DNA of 64,000 nucleotides, taken from NCBI RefSeq assembly GCF_900199205.1, contig NZ_OBMJ01000001.1, forward strand, positions 4,715,001 through 4,779,000, read 5' to 3'. Below, one piece after another: positions 1 through 8,965 of the stretch. Every line of letters starts with the position of its first letter. Within the stretch, counting starts at the first letter, position 1. Under the pieces are notes generated by a model. It was not told the origin of the DNA and made no database searches. It was given only the letters and a program-made list of their open reading frames with translations. The stretch is from Streptomyces sp. 1331.2. Lineage in GTDB: Bacteria; Actinomycetota; Actinomycetes; Streptomycetales; Streptomycetaceae. The translations under genes were made by a program, and so were the position numbers.

Positions 1-2
1 GT

Positions 3-437
3 GACATCGAGGCCACGATCAAGGAACTAGCCCGCGTTCTCCGGCCCGGCGGTGTGCTCATCGCCTCGACCAACAGCGACACCGACAAGCGGGAGCTGGA
101 CCGGCTCTGGGCCAGGGCCGCAGGAGACGTCCTCGGGATTCCCGAGGGGCCGGCGCGGGTCTCCCTCAGCTCCCGCTTCTCCCTGGAGAAGGCCCCCAGT
201 TACCTCGGGACGGTGTTCAAGGACATCCGGGTGCGGGAACTTCCCGGCACCATCGAGATCACCGACCCAGCGCCGATCGTTGCCCACCTGGCCTCCTACG
301 AGGCGTGGGCCGACCAATGCGGCGTCCCGTTCCACGAGACCGTCAGTCGGGCGGCGGAGATTGCTGCCATCACGATTGCGGCCGAGGGGTCGTTCAAGAT
401 CACATGCCTTGGCGGCATCCTGATCTGTCACCCCTGA
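3..437 (+). CDS. SAM-dependent methyltransferase, C-terminal part (5' end outside window)
   Basis: The reading frame is open from base 3 to a TGA at 435-437, so only the last 144 residues are visible. The first readable residues form the late Rossmann element of class I SAM methyltransferases (ELARVLRPGGVLIASTNS), where an LRPGGVL turn normally precedes the strand after the SAM pocket. Downstream there is a helical and beta segment ending in FKITCLGGILICHP. The substrate cannot be read because the N-terminal SAM motif and the substrate region lie outside the window. A CTA leucine codon, rare in such genomes, is present. The family is inferred from one motif; the frame itself is secure. Confidence 0.6.
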   Translation, partial: DIEATIKELARVLRPGGVLIASTNSDTDKRELDRLWARAAGDVLGIPEGPARVSLSSRFSLEKAPSYLGTVFKDIRVRELPGTIEITDPAPIVAHLASYEAWADQCGVPFHETVSRAAEIAAITIAAEGSFKITCLGGILICHP

Positions 438-581
438 CAGGAGAGGGCCGGTCCGCTACACCGGGCCGCAGGGCGTGATCAAGACCGTTCGCCTGAGTCG
501 GCGCTCCTCGCGCTTCGTCGGCGGAGTCGTTTCGTCATGGCGTATGCCGGTCTCGCATTCGCACCGGCCAGTTCCCGTCTC

Positions 582-937
582 GCTGCCCCGCCGGATGCGT
601 CCGGCGGGGCAGCGAAGCGCAGCAGCAATCAACCCGCAGCTCTCCTCCCTTCTGCGCAGGAAGTCGGTCTGGTCGACTTCCTGCGCAGAAGGGAGCCAGC
701 CAATGCCGTCGCCGCTTCGGCACGGCCGAAGCGGCGACGGGGTGATAGGGGCGCTGAATCCACACACCAGTCGCCTTTTCTTGCCGCCCCCGGACGTGTC
801 CGGCGGGCGGCAAGACATCAATCCCGTTGCTGTCCAAACCACGGTGGGTCGCTGTTGTTTCTCGCATTACCGGGCGGATGAGGAGTGTTGATCGGCGCTT
901 GTTTCGGCGGCCCTGGCCACCCTTGGCCGGGGCCGCC
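582..937. repeat. Array of five large inverted repeats
   Basis: There are five separate hairpins. 582-613 has a perfect 14-bp stem with a TGCG loop. 645-695 has a perfect 22-bp stem with a 7-nt loop. 706-740 has a perfect 16-bp stem with a 3-nt loop. 780-814 has a 16-bp stem with one bulged C. 906-937 has a 14-bp stem with one mismatch. The stem sequences are unrelated to each other, so this is not a tandem repeat. None is followed by a clear T-run. The role is unknown; stacked bidirectional terminators or a structured RNA are both possible. Confidence 0.8.
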
Positions 938-986
938 GTTGCTTTGCGGTTCGTGGGAGGGCTGGGCGGGTGGGACACCTGGTGTT

Positions 987-1022
987 CGGGCGGGCCCGTG
1001 TCTTCCGACACGGGCCCGCCCG
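987..1022. terminator. Strong hairpin downstream of the FHA/FtsK gene
   Basis: A perfect 16-bp stem (CGGGCGGGCCCGTGTC and its complement) closes a TTCC loop. It begins 38 bases past the stop codon of the minus-strand FHA/FtsK gene, the usual place for its terminator. There is no U-tract, which is common for actinomycete terminators. It would also stop transcription arriving from the left. Confidence 0.65.
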
Positions 1023-1059
1023 TAGGAGAGGTGTAGGCACCGGCTTTGTTGCTGACCGC

Positions 1060-3882
1060 TCAGCGGGCGGCGGCGCGTTGGAGGGCGCTGGCCAGGAGGG
1101 CGAGGTCGGTGGGGCCGTTGCCGAGTTCGCGGACCGGGCGGCGGGCGGGTGGGGCGCCGAGCTGGAGGGGGTCTATCGCGACGACGGTGGGCCGCAGGGT
1201 CGCCGTGCGGGGGATGCGGCCGCTGATCCGGGCGGCCTGGAAGGCGGTGACGCCGCCGTCGGGGAGGCGGAGGTAGCCGCGGCCGGGGGTGTCCTCGGGG
1301 AGGGCGGCCGCGTCGCCGAGGTGGATCAGCAGGTCGGAGTCGGCCGGGTCGTCGGTGCGCAGCGCGATCCGGAGCAGGGCGGCCTCGTCGACCTCGGTGC
1401 CGGCGCTCTCCTCCGGGCGGCCGGTGGCGACCGCGAGGTGGATGCCGAGCGGGCCGCCGCGCCGGGCGACGGCGGCGAGGGCGCGGGCGAGCGGGCGGCC
1501 GGCCGGGGAGGTGGGGGAGAGCAGGGCGTCGTAGTCGTCGACGACGACGACGAGGCGGGCGGGGACGGCAGAGGAGGGGGTGGCGGCCGGCCGGGCGTCG
1601 GAGGAGCCGCGCGGCGAGATGATCCGGGGAGCGGAGGCCGAGCCGGCGCCCACGGTGGCGGGAACGGGGACCTGCGGGCGGTCGGTGTCCAGGCTGTGCC
1701 CGTCCAGGATCCGCGCCGCGTGCCAGGAGGCGAAGTCCAGGCCGTCGAACAGCCGCTCCCGCAGGGTGAGTTCGTCCTCCAGCGCCTCGGCCGCGAGCAG
1801 TGCGGCGCGCGGGTCGGTGGCGGCGTTCACCAGGCCGGTGACGTGCGGCAGTTCGGTGCAGCCGTCGAGGCCGTCCTCGGTGGCCCGGCCCTCGATGAGC
1901 GTGACGGCGAGCCGTTCGGGGCGTTCGGAGACGGCGAGCGAGGCGACCAGGGTGCGCAGCAGTTCGGTCTTGCCGGAGCCGCGGGCTCCGCCGATCAGCA
2001 GGTGCGGGCCGCCCGGGTCGGGGGAGGGGAGGGACAGCTCGGGGTCGGCCAGGTCGAGGGTGCACAGCTCGTCCCGAGTGGTGCCGAGCAGGGCGGTGGC
2101 GGCGCCGATGCCGCCCGCGTGCGCGGCCCAGCGGGCGGACAGCTTGGCGGGGGTGACGGTGTCGAGCTGCAGCAGGTCGAGCAGGCGCAGCGCGTCGGGC
2201 AGCGGGCCGCGGGCGGCCGGGGTGGCCTCGCGCAGCGGGGCGAGGACGCGGGCGAGCCGCTCGGCCCAGGCGTCGGAGACGGCGTCCAGCGAGACCTCGT
2301 GCAGGGTCTCGCGGCCGCGGGCGACCGGGCGGTCGAGCGAGAGCTGGGTGCCGACCTCGCCGGTGATCAGGGCGGTGGCGCCGAGGCCGCGGGGGAGCAG
2401 TTCGGGCTGCTCGGCGAGGCAGACCGGGAAGATGCCGACCGCCGGGCCCTGGCGCAGCAGCAGGTCGAGCGCCTGCCGGGCGGTCTCGGTGGCCGGGCGG
2501 CCGTCCACCACGACCACGGTGGCGGGGTGGCCGCCGAGGCCGCTCGGTCCGCTGAGCCGGGCGGTGAGCTCGGTCAGCCGGGCGGTGGCCTGTTCGTCGT
2601 CGAGGCCGACCAGCAGGCGGCAGTCCTGGCCGTCGACCGGGCGCAGGTGGGGCAGCCACAGGGCCCAGGCCCAGGTGTCGACGCGTTCCTCGGGGGTGCG
2701 GGTCGGGTCGGCGTCGACCACGACCAGGCTCAGGCCGGTGGGCGGGTGCAGCGCGGCGAGCTGGGCGACGACGGCGCGGGTGAGGGCGTCGAGGCGTTCG
2801 CGCGGGCCGCTGAGGCCGAGGCTGCCGGCGGTCTGCAGGTCGAGGGTGACCGGGACGGCGGGCAGCAGCGTGCCGGGCGTGGTGCCGGGGCCGCCGGGGC
2901 GGTCGGCGGTGCCCAGCCGCAGGGTGAGCGCGTCGGGATGGCCGGGGCCGCGCTCCCACAGCCGGGGGCCGGGGCCGACGGCGTTGAGCAGCAGGGTGGC
3001 GAGGTCGGGCCAGCGTTCGCGCTGGGCGGCGGTCTGGCGCTGCCGGATGGCCGCGTGGTGGCGTTCGGCGCTCTCCTGACCGGGCGGTTCGGCGGCGCGG
3101 CCGGGCAGCAGGGAGAACAGGCCGCGGCCCCGGCCGGGTACGGGCTCGGGGGCGGTGGGCGGTTCGACCACCGGCGGTGAAGGGCGGGCCGCGGGGCCGG
3201 GGGCGGCGAGCTGGAGGTGGCCGTGGCCGTCGGGTAGGGCGGTACGGGCGGCCGCCGCGGTGTCGGCCGCGGCGGGGGCGGCCACCTGGAGGGTGGACTC
3301 GCCGATCCGCAGCAGGGCGCCGGGCTCCAGCGGGACGGCGGCCTCGGGCGGGCCGGGCGGGACGAGCCGGCCGTCGAGGGCGGTGCCGTTGGTGGAGCCG
3401 AGGTCGCGGACGGAGACCCGGCCGTCCTCGGCGAGGTGCAGGGAGAGGTGCAGCCGGGAGACGTCCGGGTCGTCGAGCGGGACGTCGGCCTCGCCGGAGC
3501 GGCCGATCCGGATCTCCCGGCCGTGCAGCCGGTGCACGCCGCCGGCGTCCGGGCCGCCGACCACGCGCAGTTCGGCGGCGGCGGGGGTGTCGTCGGGATC
3601 GTCGGCGGTCGGGTCGGGCTCGTTGAGGCTGAGGACAGCTCCGTCGAGCAGCGGGGGGTGGCCGAGCAGGGTGTGCTCGTCCACCCGGTGCGCCCCGGCG
3701 TAGAGGTGCACGTGGGTGGCGGCCCGCGGCCCGCGCACGCCGACGGCGCCCGCGAGGGCGCCCGCGATGGCGCCGAGCGCGGTGCCGACGGGCGCGGTGA
3801 CCAGCACGTCCACGTAGGGGATGGCGGAGCCGGCGGCGGTCGGGCCGCTGCGCGGTCGGAGGACGGTCAGCCGGATCTGCAT
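1060..3882 (-). CDS. EssC-like FHA-domain FtsK/SpoIIIE ATPase without membrane segments
   Basis: The 940-residue protein begins MQIRLTVLRPRSG; the ATG at 3882 is chosen because a GAAGGG element lies upstream and similarity starts there. The N-terminal 100 residues look like a degenerate FHA or ubiquitin-like fold. A canonical FHA domain follows at about 127-170 (IRIGRS, SRLH, STNGT). After a proline-rich linker, a motif typical of EssC/EccC proteins (LWERGPGHPDALTLRLG) appears near 305. A degenerate first ATPase module follows, then an intact Walker A (GGARGSGKTELL, about 627-638) and Walker B (LVVVVDDYD, about 780). EssC/EccC proteins are the motor ATPases of type VII secretion, but here the usual transmembrane pair between FHA and ATPase parts is absent, so the protein should be soluble. 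It is divergent from a Ser/Thr kinase, and FHA domains bind phosphothreonine, so the two may be partners. Confidence 0.8.
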   Translation of the reverse strand: MQIRLTVLRPRSGPTAAGSAIPYVDVLVTAPVGTALGAIAGALAGAVGVRGPRAATHVHLYAGAHRVDEHTLLGHPPLLDGAVLSLNEPDPTADDPDDTPAAAELRVVGGPDAGGVHRLHGREIRIGRSGEADVPLDDPDVSRLHLSLHLAEDGRVSVRDLGSTNGTALDGRLVPPGPPEAAVPLEPGALLRIGESTLQVAAPAAADTAAAARTALPDGHGHLQLAAPGPAARPSPPVVEPPTAPEPVPGRGRGLFSLLPGRAAEPPGQESAERHHAAIRQRQTAAQRERWPDLATLLLNAVGPGPRLWERGPGHPDALTLRLGTADRPGGPGTTPGTLLPAVPVTLDLQTAGSLGLSGPRERLDALTRAVVAQLAALHPPTGLSLVVVDADPTRTPEERVDTWAWALWLPHLRPVDGQDCRLLVGLDDEQATARLTELTARLSGPSGLGGHPATVVVVDGRPATETARQALDLLLRQGPAVGIFPVCLAEQPELLPRGLGATALITGEVGTQLSLDRPVARGRETLHEVSLDAVSDAWAERLARVLAPLREATPAARGPLPDALRLLDLLQLDTVTPAKLSARWAAHAGGIGAATALLGTTRDELCTLDLADPELSLPSPDPGGPHLLIGGARGSGKTELLRTLVASLAVSERPERLAVTLIEGRATEDGLDGCTELPHVTGLVNAATDPRAALLAAEALEDELTLRERLFDGLDFASWHAARILDGHSLDTDRPQVPVPATVGAGSASAPRIISPRGSSDARPAATPSSAVPARLVVVVDDYDALLSPTSPAGRPLARALAAVARRGGPLGIHLAVATGRPEESAGTEVDEAALLRIALRTDDPADSDLLIHLGDAAALPEDTPGRGYLRLPDGGVTAFQAARISGRIPRTATLRPTVVAIDPLQLGAPPARRPVRELGNGPTDLALLASALQRAAAR

Positions 3883-4298
3883 CTCGCCCGCGGGTCCCTT
3901 CTGCTGATGTGAAGCCTGGTACCGCTGCCCGGCGCCGTCGTGGACGCACCGGGCGGCCGCGGCGGCCCCGTTGGGCCACACGAGTGGCGAGTGTCCATCC
4001 TGCCATCCGGCACGGACGGTCCGCGCACGGTACCGGATTTGACGATCTTGCGATCATCGCCATGGTGGAGGCGACGGTGGGTCAGGTCAACCGCCGCCCC
4101 GAAGGCCCCCTGAGCAGCCCTGCGAGCGGCTCCGGGGACTCCCCTAGGGGATGTCCCCCAACCCTGCTCCGATGCCCTGCCGGTCACCCCGAAAACCCGA
4201 ACGGACACCGTTAGAGTGGCCGCAGACACGGGCCCGGCAGGCTCACCGCACCGGCGGAGGAGCGCCCCGCGCGGGCGGCACGGCGAGGAGTGCGACAG
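3883..4298. other. Divergent promoter region between the FHA/FtsK gene and kinase 1
   Basis: This 416-bp gap must hold the 5' signals of both divergent genes. A 24-nt symmetrical element lies at 4134-4157: GGGGA and TCCCC arms around the palindrome CCCCTAGGGG. It could be a regulator site or a hairpin. A TTGACG-like hexamer sits near 4028, but I could not pair it with a convincing -10 box. A good ribosome-binding site (GAGGAG, 4285-4290) precedes kinase 1. Confidence 0.5.
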
Positions 4299-6218
4299 GT
4301 GCGGCCAGTCGGCAGCAAGTATCTGCTGGATGAGACCCTCGGGCGGGGTGCGACCGGCACCGTCTGGCGCGGTGTGGTGCGCGAGGACGTCCAGGTGCCG
4401 GGCAGCGAGCCCGGGCAGCGGGTGGCGATCAAGGTGCTGCGCGAGGAACTGGCGGCCGACCCGGACGTCGTGATGCGCTTCCTGCGCGAGCGCTCGCTGC
4501 TGCTGCGGCTGAGCCACCCCAACATCGTCCAGGTCCGCGACCTGGTCGTCGAGGGCGAGCTGCTGGCCCTGGTGATGGACCTGGTCGAGGGCCCCGACCT
4601 GGCCCGCTACCTGCGCGCCAACGGCCCGTTCAGCCCGATCGCGGGCGCCCTGCTGATGGCCCAGGTCGCGGACGCGCTGGCGGCCAGCCACGCGGACGGG
4701 ATCGTCCACCGCGACCTCAAGCCGGCCAACGTGCTGCTCGCCTCCACGGTCGTGGACGGCGTCGAGCAGATGCACCCGCTGCTGACCGACTTCGGCATCG
4801 CCCGCCTCGCCGACTCCCCGGGCGTCACCCGCACCCACGAGTTCGTCGGCACTCCCGCGTACGTCGCGCCGGAGTCCGCCGAGGGCCGCCCGCAGACCTC
4901 CGCGGTGGACGTGTACGGCGCCGGGATCATGCTGTACGAGCTGGTCACCGGCCGCCAGCCGTTCCAGGGCGACAGCGCCCTCGCCGTCCTCCAGGCCCAC
5001 CTGGCGCAGGAGCCGCAGCGGCCCAGCACGATGCCCGAGCCGCTGTGGACGGTGATCGAGCGCTGCCTGCGCAAGGACCCGGCCCAGCGGCCCGGTGCCA
5101 CCGCGCTGGCCCGCGCCCTGCGGGTGGTCGCGGCCGGGGTCGGCGTGCACGCCTCCCCGGCGGCGGTGGACGAGGCGCTGGCGGTCGCCGCCCTGCTGCA
5201 GCCGGACCCGCGGCCCACCGTCGTCCCCGGCACCGTCCCGGCCGTCCCCGGGGTGCTGCCGGGCACCGAGGACCGCACCCAGGTGCTGCCGCAGACCGGC
5301 CCGGGCGCCCCGCAGTACGACCCGGCCGGGGCGACCCGGGTGATGGGCACCCAGCCGCCGCCCGCACCCCCGTACGGCGCCGAGGACCGTACCCGGGTGA
5401 TGCCGCCCACCGCCGTCCCGCCGCCCCCGCCCGTGGCGCCCGGCGGACCCGCGGCGCCGGCCGCGCCGAAGGAGGAGGCGCCGCACCCGTGGCAGACCCA
5501 GCTGCGCGCGGCCCGCGACCGCAACCAGCAGACCCAGGTCGGCTACTTCGGCCCGCAGGACTACGAGGAGTACGACGAGCCGCAGGTCGCCCCGCCGCCC
5601 TACCAGGCCGGCCAGGGCGCCCCGCCGCCGTACCGCGGCGCCCCGGGCGGCCAGCCCGGCCACCAGCCGCAGCCGCCGGCCGGCTACCGCCAGGCCCCGC
5701 CGCCGCCCGGCTACGCGCAGCGCCCGCCGGTCGCCCCGCCGCCCTACCAGGCGGGCCAGGGCGGCCAGGGCGGTCAGGCAGGCCGGGCAGGACAGGCGGG
5801 CCAGGGCGGCCAGGCCGGCCCGCCCGGAGGCCGACCGCAGCCGCCGGGCGGCTACCGGCAGGCCCCGGACGGGTACGGCCGCCGGCCGGGCGGGTACCCG
5901 CCGCCCCCGCCCGCCGCGGCGCCGCGCCGGGCCGAGCCGCCCGCACCGCAGTACCGGGAGGCCCCGCCGCGCCGCGAGGAGCCGCGCGAGCCGGCCCGCC
6001 GCGAGTCCGCGCCGGCCCGCGAGCCGCGCCCGCGCAGCCGCAACCGGATGTACATCCCGGGGCTCGGCTGCCTCAAGGGCTGTCTGATGGTGCTGCTGGT
6101 GCTGGCGCTGGCCTCGGTGGCGCTGTGGAACTTCACGCCGCTGCCGCACTACTGGGACAACGTGGTGGGCTGGTACGACACCGCGCGCGACTGGGTGAGC
6201 AGCGTCTTCGGAAAATAG
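4299..6218 (+). CDS. Membrane-anchored Ser/Thr protein kinase (PkaA-like)
   Basis: The 639-residue protein starts at GTG 4299, eight bases after GAGGAG; an in-frame GTG at 4290 lies on the Shine-Dalgarno itself. A Hanks-type kinase domain fills residues 1-270: glycine loop GRGATGTVW, catalytic lysine in VAIKVL, HRDLKPAN near 137, DFG, and an activation segment ending GTPAYVAPE. Residues 300-580 are a proline/glycine/glutamine-rich linker with GQGGQ and PPYQAGQG repeats. One transmembrane helix (about 590-610) is followed by a short tail, so the kinase domain should be cytoplasmic. No PASTA or other extracellular sensor is present. Its position next to an FHA protein and a second kinase, upstream of prfB, matches the conserved Streptomyces order as I recall it. 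Confidence 0.88.
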   Translation: MRPVGSKYLLDETLGRGATGTVWRGVVREDVQVPGSEPGQRVAIKVLREELAADPDVVMRFLRERSLLLRLSHPNIVQVRDLVVEGELLALVMDLVEGPDLARYLRANGPFSPIAGALLMAQVADALAASHADGIVHRDLKPANVLLASTVVDGVEQMHPLLTDFGIARLADSPGVTRTHEFVGTPAYVAPESAEGRPQTSAVDVYGAGIMLYELVTGRQPFQGDSALAVLQAHLAQEPQRPSTMPEPLWTVIERCLRKDPAQRPGATALARALRVVAAGVGVHASPAAVDEALAVAALLQPDPRPTVVPGTVPAVPGVLPGTEDRTQVLPQTGPGAPQYDPAGATRVMGTQPPPAPPYGAEDRTRVMPPTAVPPPPPVAPGGPAAPAAPKEEAPHPWQTQLRAARDRNQQTQVGYFGPQDYEEYDEPQVAPPPYQAGQGAPPPYRGAPGGQPGHQPQPPAGYRQAPPPPGYAQRPPVAPPPYQAGQGGQGGQAGRAGQAGQGGQAGPPGGRPQPPGGYRQAPDGYGRRPGGYPPPPPAAAPRRAEPPAPQYREAPPRREEPREPARRESAPAREPRPRSRNRMYIPGLGCLKGCLMVLLVLALASVALWNFTPLPHYWDNVVGWYDTARDWVSSVFGK

Positions 6219-6263
6219 GACAGGACGGCGAAGGACGGCGAAGGACCGCGGGGGAGCACGGGG

Positions 6264-7433
6264 ATGGGAACACGGGGGAGCCGGGTGGGCACGGCGCTGA
6301 CGGGCGCCGTGCTCGCGGTGGCGGGGCTGCTGCTGCCGGCCGGTCCGGCAGCGGCGGCGGAGGTGTCGCACTGCCGTCAGTACGAGACCGTCCCGGTCGC
6401 GGGCGGCCGGTACGTGGTGGACAACAACAACTACGGCGGGGCCCGCCAGTGCCTCGGGACGGACGGCCGGGCCGGGTTCACCGTGCAGTCCTCCGAGGCG
6501 GCCGGGAGCCCGCCGGCCGGGCCGGTCGCCTACCCGGAGATCTTCGACGGCTGCCACTGGGGCACCTGCAGCACGGGCAGCGCGCTGCCGGTGCGGGTCT
6601 CGGAGCTGGGGCGGGCCACCAGCAGCTGGTCCACCACGCTGCCCGCCCAAGGCGACTTCAACGTGGCGTACGACCTGTGGTTCAACACCGGCGCGACCAC
6701 CCCGGCCGCCAACGGCCAGCCGGACGGCGCCGAGCTGATGGTCTGGCTGGACCGCCGCCCGGCGTCGGCCGGCCCTGCGGGGAGCACCGCCGGCATCGGC
6801 GGCGCCGGCTACACCAGCTGGCAGCTCACCATCGCCGCCAACGGCCGGCAGTGGCCGATGGTCGCCTACCAGGCGCAGACCCCGGTCACCTCGGTCACCG
6901 ACCTCGACCTGCGGGCCTTCGTCCGGGACGCGGTGGCCCGCGGGGTGGTCAAGCCGGAGTGGTACCTGATCTCGGTGGAGGCCGGCTTCGAGGTCTGGCG
7001 CGACGGCGCCGGCCTGCGCACGGAGTCCTTCGCCACCGACGTCCGGCCCGGCCGCCCGGTGGGCCCGGTCGGTGCTCCCGGCGGCCGCTGCCTGGCCGAC
7101 CTGCCCGGCGGAGCCTCGGACGGCCCCGAGCCGGTGGCGCTGCTGGACTGCGACGGCTCGCCCGCCCAGCAGTGGAGCGTGGAGATCGACGGCACGATCC
7201 GTCAGGGCGGCAAGTGCCTGGGCACCGACGGCAACCGGGCCTCGCTCAACCCCTGCAACGGCTCGCCGTACCACGTGTGGCTGGTGGGCATGGCCGGCGC
7301 GCTGTGGAACCAGGGCGCCCAGGGCTGCCTGCGCGATCCGGCGGACGGCACCGCGCCGGGCGGCGGCGCCGACCTGGCCGGCTGCGACGGCTCGACCGGG
7401 CAGCGCTGGACCCTGCCGGACTCGGTGGGCTGA
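6264..7433 (+). CDS. Secreted GH12 endoglucanase with C-terminal ricin-type lectin (CBM13) domain
   Basis: The 389-residue protein has a Sec signal peptide ending near AAAAE (about residue 32). The GH12 domain covers roughly 35-265. The two expected carboxylates are visible: Glu157 in GAELMVWL (nucleophile) and Glu243 in EAGFEVW (acid/base). GH12 enzymes cleave beta-1,4-glucan or xyloglucan with retention. The last 120 residues form a ricin-B-like beta-trefoil with the repeated pattern C-L...Q-W (AQQWSVEIDG, KCLGTDG, GQRWTLPD), a carbohydrate-binding module. The ATG lies 7 bases after GGGGAG. It starts 45 bases after kinase 1 and reads in the same direction, so co-transcription is possible, an odd pairing for a signalling kinase. 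Confidence 0.85.
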   Translation: MGTRGSRVGTALTGAVLAVAGLLLPAGPAAAAEVSHCRQYETVPVAGGRYVVDNNNYGGARQCLGTDGRAGFTVQSSEAAGSPPAGPVAYPEIFDGCHWGTCSTGSALPVRVSELGRATSSWSTTLPAQGDFNVAYDLWFNTGATTPAANGQPDGAELMVWLDRRPASAGPAGSTAGIGGAGYTSWQLTIAANGRQWPMVAYQAQTPVTSVTDLDLRAFVRDAVARGVVKPEWYLISVEAGFEVWRDGAGLRTESFATDVRPGRPVGPVGAPGGRCLADLPGGASDGPEPVALLDCDGSPAQQWSVEIDGTIRQGGKCLGTDGNRASLNPCNGSPYHVWLVGMAGALWNQGAQGCLRDPADGTAPGGGADLAGCDGSTGQRWTLPDSVG

Positions 7434-7654
7434 TCCGGGCCCGGGCCCGGGCCCGGGAACGCGCCGGGACCGGGACCGCACGGCAGGATTGACGCTTTGT
7501 CGACAATCCACGAGATTTCTCGCCCGCGAGTCCCGGTCCGGGCCCCTCAGGCGGCCCGCACAGGGGGTCGGGGCGCGTAGGTTGGTCGCTGTTGTCCCGC
7601 CCCACCGAGCGCCCCGGACCCCCGGAGCGCTCCCGCGCCGCCCACGGAGCAGCA
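7434..7654 (+). promoter_or_regulatory. Repeat-rich promoter region of kinase 2
   Basis: Just after the GH12 stop lies a self-complementary run of CCCGGG units (about 7437-7457) that may end the upstream transcript. It is followed by a 24-nt inverted repeat (GGATTG at 7486-7491, CAATCC at 7504-7509) enclosing the palindrome TTGTCGACAA (7497-7506), and by GAGATTTCTC (7512-7521). A TTGACG hexamer (7489-7494) is part of the repeat, with GAGATT 17 bases downstream as a weak -10. An operator overlapping a promoter is plausible but unproven. Confidence 0.4.
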
Positions 7655-8908
7655 TTGGCACGCAAGATCGGCAGCCGGTACACCGTCCACCAGGTGATCG
7701 GCCGGGGTTCGGCCGGGACGGTCTGGCTCGGTGAGGGGCCCGACGGCCCGGTGGCGGTCAAGCTGCTGCGCGAGGACCTCGCCGCCGACCAGGTGCTGGT
7801 CGGCCGCTTCGTCCAGGAACGCACCGCGCTGACCAGCCTCGACCACCCCCGGGTGGTCGGCGTGCGCGACATGGTCGTGGACGGCAGCGACCTCGCCCTG
7901 GTGATGGAACTCGTCCAGGGCACCGACCTGCGCTCCCGGCTGGAACGGGACGGCGCGCTGCCGCCGCAGACCGCCGCCTCGATCATCGCCGACGTCGCCG
8001 ACGGCCTGGCCGCCGCGCACGCGGCCGGGATCGTCCACCGCGACGTCAAGCCGGAGAACGTCCTGCTCGACCTCGCCGCCGCCCCCGGCCCCGGCGGCGC
8101 CCCGCGCGCCAAGCTCACCGACTTCGGCGTGGCCCGCCTGGTCGACGCCCCGCGCCGGACCCGCGCCACCCGGATCATCGGCACCCCCGACTACCTCGCC
8201 CCCGAGATCATCGAGGGCCTGGAGCCGCGCGCCGCCGTCGACATCTACGCCCTCGCCACCGTCCTGTACGAGCTGCTGGCCGGCTCCACCCCGTTCGGCG
8301 GCGGCCACACCGGCGCGGTGCTGCGCCGGCACGTGACCGAGCAGGTGCCGCCGATCCCCGGCCTGCCCGACGGGCTGTGGCGGATCATCTCCGAGTGCCT
8401 GGCAAAGGCCCCCGCCTCCCGGCTGCGCGCCGCCGAGCTGGCCGCCCGGCTGCGCGAGCAGCTGCCTTCGCTGGCGGGCCTGCCGGTGCTGGCCGTGCCC
8501 ACCCAGGGCCGCGCCCCGGCCGAGGAGCAGCTGACCCCCGGCGAGGCCGTCTACGCCGAGATCGACGCCGGCCCGGGCACCCACAAGCGCCGCCGCGGCC
8601 CGGCCGTCCCGCTGGTGCCCGGCGCCGCCCCGGACTCCACCCGGGACACCCACACCAGCCTGCGCCGCCCGTCCGCCGAGGAGCTGGCCGCGTACGCCGC
8701 CGAGTCCCGCGCCCAGCGCACCGCCCCGGGCCACCGCCGGGACCGCCAGGCGCTGCTGCGCCGCCGCCGGATGCTGGCCGTCCTGCTGGCCACCGTCCTG
8801 CTGCTGGCGGGCGCCGCGGCGGCCTGGACGGCCTTCGCGGCGACCACCCCGGACCACGGCAACCCGAACCGTCCGGCCGTCCACAGCACCGCCCCGCGGG
8901 CTCCGTAG
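7655..8908 (+). CDS. Membrane-anchored Ser/Thr protein kinase 2
   Basis: The 417-residue protein starts MARKIGSRYTVHQVIG at TTG 7655, five bases after GGAG. An earlier in-frame TTG at 7592 would add an unconserved tail. The kinase domain spans about 1-265: GRGSAGTVW, VAVKLL, HRDVKPEN near 128, DFG, and an activation segment GTPDYLAPE. A basic stretch (RRDRQALLRRRR) precedes a single transmembrane helix at about 372-395 and a short outside tail. It has the same architecture as kinase 1 but a shorter linker. It ends 57 bases before prfB. The partner and substrate are not known. Confidence 0.87.
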   Translation: MARKIGSRYTVHQVIGRGSAGTVWLGEGPDGPVAVKLLREDLAADQVLVGRFVQERTALTSLDHPRVVGVRDMVVDGSDLALVMELVQGTDLRSRLERDGALPPQTAASIIADVADGLAAAHAAGIVHRDVKPENVLLDLAAAPGPGGAPRAKLTDFGVARLVDAPRRTRATRIIGTPDYLAPEIIEGLEPRAAVDIYALATVLYELLAGSTPFGGGHTGAVLRRHVTEQVPPIPGLPDGLWRIISECLAKAPASRLRAAELAARLREQLPSLAGLPVLAVPTQGRAPAEEQLTPGEAVYAEIDAGPGTHKRRRGPAVPLVPGAAPDSTRDTHTSLRRPSAEELAAYAAESRAQRTAPGHRRDRQALLRRRRMLAVLLATVLLLAGAAAAWTAFAATTPDHGNPNRPAVHSTAPRAP

Positions 8909-8929
8909 CGCCGGGCGGACCGGGGGTGT

Positions 8930-8965
8930 CGTCATGACCACCCCCGGAACCATTACCCTGGGGGC

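Larger units (their letters stand above)
438..1059. other. Gene-free stretch filled with hairpins
   Basis: No reading frame here has the codon bias of its neighbours; frames on both strands run through inverted repeats. The stretch carries at least six strong stem-loops between 582 and 1022, entered separately. It separates the methyltransferase, which reads in, from the minus-strand FHA/FtsK gene that ends at 1060, so the two genes converge on it. Apart from the hairpins and possible terminators I see no promoter I would defend. Confidence 0.7.

Noticed and set aside
818..4063. Very long Arg/Pro-rich reading frames opposite real genes
   Set aside because: These frames exist because stop codons are rare in G/C-rich DNA. 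Their composition is Arg/Pro/Ala only and the real genes on the other frame have domains.
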